A stretch of 64,000 bases of DNA from Ampullaceana balthica (lineage: Eukaryota > Mollusca > Gastropoda > Lymnaeidae), in NCBI GenBank assembly GCA_944989445.1, contig CALYLW010000322.1:341723-405722 (forward strand), in the 5' to 3' direction. Within the stretch, counting starts at the first letter, position 1. The number at the start of each line of letters is the position of its first letter. Of the stretch, positions 50,201 to 62,200 are shown one piece after another. The translations under genes and the position numbers were made by a program. The notes under the pieces were generated by a model. That model did not search any database and had not been told where the DNA came from. It saw only the letters and a program-made list of their open reading frames with translations.

Positions 50201-53200
50201 TAGGCTTGTATTACTATGGGCTTATACTACCATGGGCTTCTACTACCATGGGCTTTTACTACCATTGGCTTGTAATACCATGGGCTTGTACTACTATGGG
50301 CTTATACTATCATGGGCTTGTACTACCATGGACTTGTACTACCATGGGCTTGAAGTAACATAGACGTGTAGTAACATGGGCTTGTACTACCAATGGCGTG
50401 TACTACCATATGCTTGTTCTACCATGGGCTTGTACTACCATGGGCTTGTTCTACCATGGGCTTGTACTACTATGGGCTTGTAGTACCATGGGCTTGTACT
50501 ACCATAGGCTTTTACTACTATGGGCTAGTACTATCATAGGCTTGTACTACCATAGGCGTGTACTACTATGGGCTTGTACTACCATGGGCTTGTACTACCA
50601 TAGGCTTGTACTACTATGGGTTTGTACTACTATGGGCTTGTACTACCATGGGCTTGTACAACCATAGGCTTGTACTACCATCGGCTTGTTCTACCATGGG
50701 CTTGCACTACCATGGGCTTGTACTACCATGTTCTTGCAATACCATGGGCTTGTAGTACCACAGACGTGTAGTAACATGGGCTTGTACTACCAATGGCTTG
50801 TAATACCATGGGCTTGTACTACCATGGGCTTGTACTACCATGGGCTTGTACTAACATGGTATTGTACTACCATGGGCTTGCAATAACATGGGCTTGTAGT
50901 ACCATAGACGTGTAGTAACATGGGCTTGTACTACCAATGGCTTTTAATACCATGAATTTGTACTACCATGGGCTGTACTACTATGGTCTTATACTACCAT
51001 AGACTTGTACTACCATGGGCTTGTACTACCATGGGCTTGTACTACCATGGGCTTGTACTACTATGGGCTTGTACTACCATGGGCTTGTACTACCATAGGC
51101 TTGTACTACCATAGGCTTGTACTACTATGGGCTTGTACTACCATGGGCTTGTACTACCATAGGCTTGTACTACCATGGGCTTTTACTACCATAGGCTTGT
51201 ACTACCATAGGTTTGTACTATCATAGGCTTGTAGTACTATGGGCTTGTACTACCATGGGCTTGTACTACTATGGGCTTGTACTACCATAGGCGTGTACTA
51301 CCATAGGCTTGTACTACTATGGGCTTGTACTACGATGAGCTTTTACTACAATTGGCTTGTACTACCATGGGCTTGTACTACCATAGGCTTGTACTACCAT
51401 GGGCTTGTACTACTATGGGCTTGTAGTACCATGGGCTTGTACTACCATAGGCTTTTACTACTATGGGCTAGTACTATCATAGGCTTGTACTACCATAGGC
51501 GTGTACTACTATGGGCTTGTACTACCATGGGCTTGTACTACCATAGGCTTGTACTACTATGGGTTTGTACTACTATGGGCTTGTACTACCATGGGCTTGT
51601 ACAACCATAGGCTTCTACTACCATGGGCTTGTTCTACCATGGGCTTGCACTACCATGGGCTTGTACTACCATGTTCTTGCAATACCATGGGCTTGTAGTA
51701 CCACAGACGTGTAGTAACATGGGCTTGTACTACCAATGGCTTGTAATACCATGGGCTTGTACTACCATGGGCTTGTACTACCATGGGCTTGTACTACCAT
51801 GGGCTTGCAATACCATGGGCTTATAGTACCATAGACGTGTAGTAACATGGGCTTGTACTACCATTGGCTTGTAATACCATGGGCTTGTACTACCATGGGC
51901 TTGTAATACCATGGGCTTGTACTACCATGGGCTTGTACTACCATGGGCTTGTACTACCATGGGCTTGTACTACCATGGGCTTGTACTACCATGGTATTGT
52001 ACTACCATGGGCTTACAATAACATGGGCTTGTAGTACCATAGACGTGTAGTAACATGGGCTTGTACTACCAATGGCTTTTAATACCATGAGCTTGTACTA
52101 CCATGGGCTGTACTACTATGGTCTTATACTACCATAGACTTGTACTACCATGGGCTTGTACTACCATGGGCTTGTACTACCATGGGCTTGTACTACTATG
52201 GGCTTGTACTACCATGGATTTGTACTACCATGGGCTTGTACTACCATAGGCTTGTATTACTATGGGCTTGTACTACCATGGGCTTGTACTACCATAGGCT
52301 TGTACTACCATGGGCTTGTACTACCATAGGCTTGTACTACCATAGGCTTGTACTATCATAGGCTTGTAGTACTATGGGCTTGTACTACCATGGGCTTGTA
52401 CTACTATGGGCTTGTACTACCATAGGCGTGTACTACCATAGGCTTGTACTACTATGGGCTTGTACTACGATGAGCTTTTACTACAATAGGCTTGTACTAC
52501 CATGGGCTTGTACTACCATAGGCTTGTACTACCATGGGCTTGTACTACTATGGGCTTGTAGTACCATGGACTTGTACTACCATGGGCTTGTACTACTATG
52601 GGCTTGTACTACCATGGGCTTGTACTACCATAGGCTTGTACTACCATAGGCTTGTACTACTATGGGCTTGTACTACCATGGGCTTGTACTACCATAGGCT
52701 TGTACTACCATGGGCTTGTACTACCATAGGCTTGTACTACCATAGGCTTGTACTATCATAGGCTTGTAGTACTATGGGCTTGTACTACCATGGGCTTGTA
52801 CTACTATGGGCTTGTACTACCATAGGCGTGTACTACCATAGGCTTGTACTACTATGGGCTTGTACTACGATGAGCTTTTACTACAATAGGCTTGTACTAC
52901 CATAGGCTTGTACTACTATGGGCTTGTACTACCATGGGCTTGTACTACCATAGGCTTGTACTACCATGGGCTTGTACTACCATAGGCTTGTACTACCATA
53001 GGCTTGTACTATCATAGGCTTGTAGTACTATGGGCTTGTACTACCATGGGCTTGTACTACTATGGGCTTGTACTACCATAGGCGTGTACTACCATAGGCT
53101 TGTACTACTATGGGCTTGTACTACGATGAGCTTTTACTACAATAGGCTTGTACTACCATGGGCTTGTACTACCATAGGCTTGTACTACCATGGCTTGTAC

Positions 53201-56200
53201 TACTATGGGCTTGTAGTACCATGGGCTTGTACTACCATAGGCTTGTACTACTATGGGCTAGTACTATCATAGGCTTGTACTACCATAGGCGTGTACTACT
53301 ATGGGCTTGTACTACCATGGGCTTGTACTACCATAGGCTTGTACTACTATGGGCTTGTACTACCATAGGCTTGTACTACCATAGGCTTGTACTACCATGG
53401 GCTTGTACTACTATGGGCTTGTACTACTATGGGTTTGTACTACTATGGGCTTGTACTACCATGGGCTTATACTACTATGGGCTTGTACTACCATAGACTT
53501 GTACTACCATTGGCTTGTACTGCCATGGGCTTGTACTACCATGGGCTTGTACTACCTTTGCCTTTACAACCATTGGCTTTTACTACTATGCGCTTGTAAC
53601 ATACAGCCACTCTTGTATATTTTATAATCTTTTGTTATATACACCCATTAAAATATATCAACAAATTTATTTAACATACTTTCGTTGTACTAATATTTAA
53701 AATGTGTCTATAATTTACAGGAAAAGTGCAAACAGACTGACTCAGTTTTAGCTGCCTTTAAATCATTGAGCCAGATGCAGAGCATCTTTAAAGAATTGAA
53801 AGACAGACAACATGGTCAGTGTAAGGTTAACTAGTATTGCAATTACTGGTATTTTATCATGTAAATATGTTTCTAAGTGGACTTTTACACATTATTGCAA
53901 GTACTGGTATCTTCTATACCATGGGTAGGAAAACTATTGCTCGCGAGCCAGATGTGGCTCTATTGGTGGCTGCATTTGAATCTCAGACAAATGTTCGATT
54001 ACTTTTTTTCAAAGTGTATTCATAGTCCTTTGATATACTTATTAATTGCATATGAAACATAGCAATGTAATTAAAAAGAATTCAGAGACATGATTATTGT
54101 ACTTGAAGTGTTAAAATTTTACAAAATGCACACATTTACTTGAATTTTTAGTTTTACACATTATGTATGGCTCTCACAGAATTACTTTCCAAAATGTGTG
54201 CTGTTTATGGCTTACTCAGACAAAACGTTTCCCGATCCCTGTTCTATACCAACAGTCCCCCGCCTGTGGGTTGTGACACCCATTTATTCAAATTCTCGCG
54301 TATATAGAAGCATGAAACTTTGCGAAGTTGTTATCACGCGGGGGAAAAAAATGTTCATTCACTGGGGTCCCCAATGTAATTTTTCCTATTATAAGCTATA
54401 TAATTAAACAACCCGGTAAAAAGAAAGATTTTGACTATAAATCCCTAAAATATTAGACATAACTCGTGAATGTACATTCTCTTTTGGGTCGAGCTCTTAA
54501 GACCCGGTTCATTTATCGCATGTAAGCCTCATCAAGCGGGCAGCGCCATAGAGGTACTCCTCTGCAGGTACCGTGACTTCTCCCTCCAAATCCCCGAACA
54601 GCCCGGGCTTTCTTCGAATACGTGGTCATCCGTCTCCTCCGGGTGGCCACACAGCCGACAGGCCAGTTCACTTCTAGTTTTAAAATTGTACCGGTAGCTT
54701 CGTATGGGACAATGTTCAGTACTCATTCTAGTTATGAGCGTCTGATTGCTACGTCCAATTTCCCACCAGGGGTCGCTTTTGCTTGGACGCGGCATGTATT
54801 GGAATACTTTTCTGGACGTGCTTCCAGATGCCCAGCCTTGTAGCCATTTCTCTCGAAAATGGTCTTTAAGCCACGATCTGACACCCAGCTGGGTCATTGA
54901 GTGGTCTGGTTGGGGCTGAGCTGACCCATCTTTCGCTAATTTATCAACCCTGTTTGAGTGAGGCTCTCCACTCTTCCCAGTGATATACTGAAGAACTACT
55001 TTTCCGCCTCGTGTTAGGATGTCAGCTAAAGTTTACAAAATGACACTGACCGTTTTCTTCTCCAGAGAGGATCGACCCACAATCTCGAGCGAAAACCGTG
55101 ATTCGGTGAAGACCACGACGGTCTTGAAAACCTTTCTTCTTGCTAGACTTTGGCGCACTTTCTTCAAACCCCTGCAGATCGCTTCCATTTCGGCGTCGTG
55201 ACTACTGTATGCAGGTCCGCTCGGCCCTGACAGTTCGATACTGTCAGGTCCAGGTTGGGGTATTGAATCAGTACTCCATATCCACTTCTGCCGTCCTTGA
55301 AACGTGAGCCGTCCGTGAAGACTTTTACCACGCTGTCACCATAAGCATCGTTTCTTTTCAGAGTATCATCTCGCTGGAGCTCGACAGGACTGGCTTTCGT
55401 CACCGTATTTTCAGTGTCAAACGTAGTTCAGGCAAGTCAAAGCTTTTATGTGGTTCTCGAGCAGGGATCAGTTGCATTCGTTCCCTGTGCTTGGGTATGG
55501 GGACTGATTCTTCTAGTTAGTGAACTGTATCCATAAGGGATGGTCTTTTCAGTCAGGTCCTCTTTACCCACCAGTCTTGCAGTTGGAAGCAGGATACGTT
55601 ATGTTTCAACCTACGGTAGGGCTCTACCGTGGTCATAATTGCTTTTTCTCGCCTTATCGCCAGAGATTCTACGTTTGTCATACTTTCTACAGCGGCTGTG
55701 GGTGTCGTACGCAATGCCCCGCTAAAAAAAAACCTAGAGCTTGGTTTTTTATTCGTTCCAGTCCCTCTAGAGCCGTTAGGCTCACAAAAGGCCTGGCCCG
55801 GGAGGCTATAGTCAATGGCATTCCTCACATTACCGAGATAGAGAGCTCTCAGTAGTCTTGCATCCGCATCCCAACTAGTGCTAGCCAGTTTCTTCACCAG
55901 GGACAGTTTAGCTGTGGCTTTGACAAACAGTTCACGTACATAGTTATGTAGTTGGACCTCAACTTGATTCCCAAGTACGTTGGTGTCCGATCCCAATTCA
56001 ACCTTTTCCCACATATCTGAAGCACCACCTCATGCTTCAGAGCATTCCGTCCATTTGTGAAAATGGAGTGGACCGTTTTCTAGTATTGACTACTAGGAGC
56101 CATCGGTTGGCGTAGTCTTCGATTCGATTCAGATCCTCCTGCAGTCGGCTCTGCAGTGTTGCAACGTCTTTTCCTGAACTCAATATAGCCAAATCGTCAG

Positions 56201-59200
56201 CAAAAATGGCATTATGTGACTCGAGAATGCCTTCTAGGTCGTGGACGTAGGCTAAGAACAATGTACAACTGAGGGCGGACCCCTGCGAGAGTCCGTCCTC
56301 TAGGCGTGCCTCACTGAATAATGCCTCCCCTACTTGGGTTTTGATCGTTCTGTCCGTAAGAAACGATTTTATCCAGCTGTACATGTTTGCAGTGACACCT
56401 AACCACAACCCTACTCGTCTCCCGGGCCAACGTAGAGGCAAACTCCTTCCGAAAGAGACAACTAAAAGTATTGATTATGTTCAAACGTGATAAAAATTTA
56501 CAGATTGAAACCAACTGATCTTCCCTGGCTTTAAAACGGGGGAAGGTGGTGAGGGGGTGTTGACATCGATGGGTGGCGTTAACTCAACTGGCACTTGGAA
56601 GACAAACAATGACAAAGTGTGAAATTGAATTACGTATGTTATATAGAGATAAACTAAAAGTGTATTAATTTAATCATGGTATATTCGATAGATCTGAAAT
56701 TTTGACAGGGTGCATTGTTAGGTAACACGGGTCTATGTGCAAAATGTCAGCTCGATCGCATCACGGAAAGTTGGTCATATTTGACTTTGGTTTTTCCAGC
56801 CTCTAGCGAATGACAGAGATGACGACAGACAAACAGAGAGAGAGAGAGAGAGAGAGACAATATTTCGAAGATAATATAAGATATTTAAAAATGAGTTTAA
56901 ATGTTGGCTACTGATTAAATGGATGGATCTCGTACAAACTTGGTACAAATAAATAGAAAAAAAAAGATTTTTAAAAACCACGTTTTTATGAGTGGACTAA
57001 AAAGAAGAAAATTAATTTTTAAAATTTAAAATAAGTATTATGATGTAATCTGACTAAAAACGTGGGGTGGGCGCTTCTCAGGCTTAACTAATTCAATTCA
57101 CTCATTTTCTTACTCGTCATTTGTAAACCCTAATCATTTTAGCCAAACGCCTAAAAAGCCCCGACCACGTTTTTAGTCATATTACATCATAGTATTCATT
57201 TCAAATTTTAAATTTTAAAAAAATGTATTTTAATCTTTTTAGTCCGCTTATAAAAACGTGGTTTTTAAAAATCTTTTTTTTTAACTTTTATTTATTTTAT
57301 TCTTTTTAGTCTAAGTGTATGCTATGGTGAGTTTTGAAGTATTGATTATGTTCAAATATAATACGCATTGCCAGACAAACATTTACAGACTGGAAATGGC
57401 TGATCTCCCCTTGATGTTAAACATGGTTTTTGTGGTCGGGGTTGGTGCGCGCTCGGTACGTGAAAGTAATGTAAACAAGGGTAGACGGATAAGAAGTAGG
57501 CTTAAATATAGATAAAATAAAAAGTTCAATAATTTAATAACGGTGCATTCGATCGATTTGAAATTTTGATACAATGCATTGTCATCCAAGATCTATCTGT
57601 GGTAAAATTGCTCTAGAACCATCAGAAGTGGTTTAATTTTACGTTGACAGATTTGAAAAATTGTGGACAGACAGGAACGAAAGCAAGTTAATAAAATCGT
57701 GGTAAATAAAAAAAACTATACGACCCATATTAGAATTGTAAAGGTCAATAAACTCATAGTGTCCATTCCTAATTTTATTTCTTGTCAGTTATTTCCTGGT
57801 TAAATAATCGATGAAAAGTATGATTATTGTGGGTTTTTTTTCTTGTCAGTTTGGGTTGGGGCCAGTAATATACAAGATCTATCAAGCTTCAGATGGATCG
57901 CCAATAATAAATTATTAAGAACTGATTCACCAATGTGGTCCAATGAACCGCACTTCAGCTGGAGACTAACTGCGTGTCTTCTGAGGAGCACAAACCTTTT
58001 GCTGACTAAATCATACTGTCGCATGATTATTCCTTATATGTGTATGAGTTTATACTCAGGTAAGATGATTGTTCTAAACTAATTTCTAACATAACTATTT
58101 TTAAGACACGGGTATTCATTTTATTATCATGGCATCGAAATGTATGATTTTAAACGTATTCGATTTTGGTTTTAAAACTAAATAAATTAAGTTTTAACTT
58201 ATATAACTAATATGTAGGCGTCTTTTACTCTAAAAATACAATTCTATATTATTGCTCTTTTGTCTATATCTTAGTATATTTAAAGATTTTTTTAAAATTT
58301 AAATATATCTCTGAGGGACCGTCCATAAAGTACGTCAGGCAATTTTTGACCAATTTTGACCCCCTCCACCCTTTCACAAACTGTCACAAATCTCGGGACC
58401 CCCCCCCCAAAGTGCGTCACACTTTCTTTTTTTTTAATAAACGCCTAATTACAATTTTTATTTTAATACTTAAAATATACTTCACTTTTAAACTGTATTA
58501 AAATATAAAATTTCCACTGAAAATTAGGGATGTACCAGATTCAAAATTTTGAAATCCTTCCCAAGCCGAAGCCAGAGCCGGATTTGTAAAAATAGCCGGA
58601 TTCCGAATTTGCCGGAGCTGGAGCCGAAATCCGGTACACCCCTACTTAGAATAACTAGCAGATTATTAAAATGACTTAAATAGTAGAATATTTAGTTGTC
58701 AACAGTTGTCATAGTTATTCAATTTAACAGAATCTCAATCTAGATCGAATTTGAAAACAAAAATTGCAAAATTTAGACTTTGAATTTTATATAATACACA
58801 TCATTTATGTGCTACCCTTTCTTTTACAATGTTTGAGGTCAAGTGTAAATAATCTTCCGATTATTGAATCTATTGGCACAGGATTAGAAGTAGATTAGCG
58901 AAACTTGACCTCACCCAGTGATTAATAAAAAAGGAAACTAAACAATTTGACTAAAAAAGAAACTAGATTGACAAATTATGTGACCAACTCATGTGACCAA
59001 CTCATGTGACCAACTCATGTGACCAACTCATGTGACCAACTCATGTGACCAACTCCTGTGACCAACTCATGTGACCAACTCATGTGACCAACTCATGTGA
59101 CCAACTCATGTGACCAACTCATGTGACCAACTCATGTGACCAACTCATGTGACCAACTCATGTGACCAACTCATGTGACCAACTCATGTGACCAACTCAT

Positions 59201-62200
59201 GTGACCAACTCCTGTGACCAACTCATGTGACCAACTCATGTGACCAACTCATGTGACCAACTCATGTGACCAACTCATGTGACCAACTCATGTGACCAAC
59301 TCATGTGACCAACTCATGTGACCAACTCATGTGACCAACTCATGTGACCAACTCATGTGACCAACTCATGTGACCAACTCATGTGACCAACTCATGTGAC
59401 CAACTCATGTGACCAACTCATGTGACCAACTCATGTGACCAACTCATGTGACCAACTCATGTGACCAACTCATGTGTCCAACTCATGTGACCAACTCATG
59501 TGACCAACTCATGTGACCAACTCATGTGACCAACTCATGTGACCAACTCATGTGACCAACTCATGTGACCAACTCATGTGACCAAATCATGTGACCAACT
59601 CATGTGACCAACTCATGTGACCAACTCATGTGACCAACTCATGTGACCAACTCATGTGACCAACTCATGTGACCAACTCATGTGACCAACTCATGTGACC
59701 AACTCATGTGACCAACTCATGTGACCAACTCATGTGACCAACTCATGTGACCAACTCATGTGACCAACTCATGTGACCAACTCATGTGACCAACTCATGT
59801 GACCAACTCATGTGACCAACTCATGTGACCAACTCATGTGACCAACTCATGTGACCAACTCATGTGACCAACTCATGTGACCAACTCATGTGACCAACTC
59901 ATGTGACCAACTCATGTGACCAACTCATGTGACCAACTCATGTGACCAACTCATGTGACCAACTCATGTGACCAACTCATGTGACCAACTCATGTGACCA
60001 ACTCATGTGACCAACTCATGTGACCAACTCATGTGACCAACTCATGTGACCAACTCATGTGACCAACTCATGTGACCAACTCATGTGACCAACTCATGTG
60101 ACCAACTCATGTGACCAACTCATGTGACCAACTCATGTGACCAACTCATGTGACCAACTCATGTGACCAACTCATGTGACCAACTCATGTGACCAACTCA
60201 TGTGACCAACTCATGTGACCAACTCATGTGACCAACTCATGTGACCAACTCATGTGACCAACTCATGTGACCAACTCATGTGCTATATTGAATATGTTTA
60301 TTATGGTCCTGTGACTTACGTTTAATTCAAAATTTTTCACTGGACATCATCTTAACATGGTGATGTAAAGTGTTCTTTTATAATAACGACCGGCATCAAT
60401 CTTTCACCATCATCGTTTCCTGGAAGGATAATTGTAGACAGATCAACTCGTTCTCATCTATCCACTCAAAAGCCTCTGTATGTACATTTTCTCTTCTGGC
60501 AATAACTTCCATGGATTCTCTTTGCCTTCTAGAAGCGATTCTCAAAGGAAGGATCCGTTTTATCTGAGTTGATTCTTGAACAGTTTGGGTGTGCACATTC
60601 TCCTGATCTCGAGCTCTGTATTAGCCTCCATATTTCTTCTACATTGTTTATTAGGCAATAATATAAGTGTCATACTTTGCAAATTTGATCAAGTAAGCTC
60701 GTTTGCAAAGATGGACAATAAAGATCATATGGTTGTACTTTGAAAACTCCTGTTGATCTCGGCATAATATCATCAAATTTGAGAGTTTGTGCCACAAACA
60801 AGGAAGTAAACTTATGAGAATCTGCATCTGCTCTTTCCATCAGTTGTTTGGTTAATTGTGATTAGAGGAGAAACGAATCTTGAAGGTAAAACGTTGATAC
60901 ATGAGCTTCGTACTTTCTCGCAACGTTTTATGTCCTGATATTTCACAATTCGATTGAAATATTGGCTAGTGTAAATGAGATTGTCAAACCATTCCTGATC
61001 ATTCGATACAAGTCATGCTGTATCCCTTCAGATTTTTTAACAACACATTCAGGAGATACGCATTTCATGCTATTTCGAGATAAAACTAATTCAAATGTTA
61101 CATAATTTAAAAAAAAATATTTTTAAAGCTATTTAAATCATCCTTAAAAAATTACAAATTTGAAAAAAATAATTTAAAAATTAACAAATTTGTGACATAC
61201 ACCTGGCCGGACCCTTCCCCCTGTCACAAACTGTCAGACTTTTTTGAATCCCCTCCCACTCCCTCGGAGCGTGAGTACTTTATGGACATCCACTAATATC
61301 ATCAATATTACTTTTGTATGTCTGGTGAAATCAAAATATACTTTATAATGTCTGATATCAAAATATCTACTTAAGTATCTACGTCAGTATGTCTTATATA
61401 ATTTTAAAGATTTTCGTGGATGTTACTTTATCAATATCTACTTAAGTGTGTCTTATTAAAATTAATGGTTAAGCGTATACGGCAATAATCTTATGTATAC
61501 AAACTGTGTCTGTAAAAAATATGATAAGATCAATATCTATTTTAGTATGTCTGGTAAAAATTAATTTATATTGATATATCTGATTTAATTCAAAATCGAC
61601 TTTAGTATCTACTGTAGTATGTCTACTATCTACATTTTCCTATGCAGTTCACTTTTTAAAAGTTTCATTGCCAACTTGCAGAAGTTCTTAAAGTCACTGT
61701 CAATGATGAACAAAAAGAAAGAAATGCCAAGATTTTTATCTTAAGGAACTCAACCGTGACCATCGAATGTCTGGCTAAAACTACCAACAATTCGATCATC
61801 TTGTCCATCAGGCTCAAAGATCACGTGATCATGACAGTTTCTAACCAATCACGGCTTGTGTATGACGTAGACAATGCCCAGTGCGAGGATGCTGGCAGAT
61901 ATAGCTGCAATGTTGATTTTACTGACAGTGGAATTTCAGTGGAATATTTTATTCTCATAGATATGAATTGTAAGTTCTAAGAAATATTTCATCGATATGG
62001 ATTATAAGTTTAAAGAAAAATTATATTTTTATAGATATGGATTGTAAGTTGTAGGGAATGTATTATTTTCATAAATAAGATTTGAAAGTTTTAAGGAATA
62101 TTACGTTTTGAAAGCTATAAATTGTAAAATTAAAAGAAAATTCCATTTTTATAGATAATGATTGTAAATTTAAAGTATGTCAATTTATTAAATTGCATTT

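Noticed and set aside
45955..53627. Dozens of ORFs with a GLYYHGLVLPWACTTM period
   Set aside because: Products of the 16-bp minisatellite (48 nt per 16 residues); no start, splice or domain support.
58977..60281. Possible CRISPR array because of regular short repeats
   Set aside because: No spacers; units are contiguous 13-mers in a eukaryotic intron.
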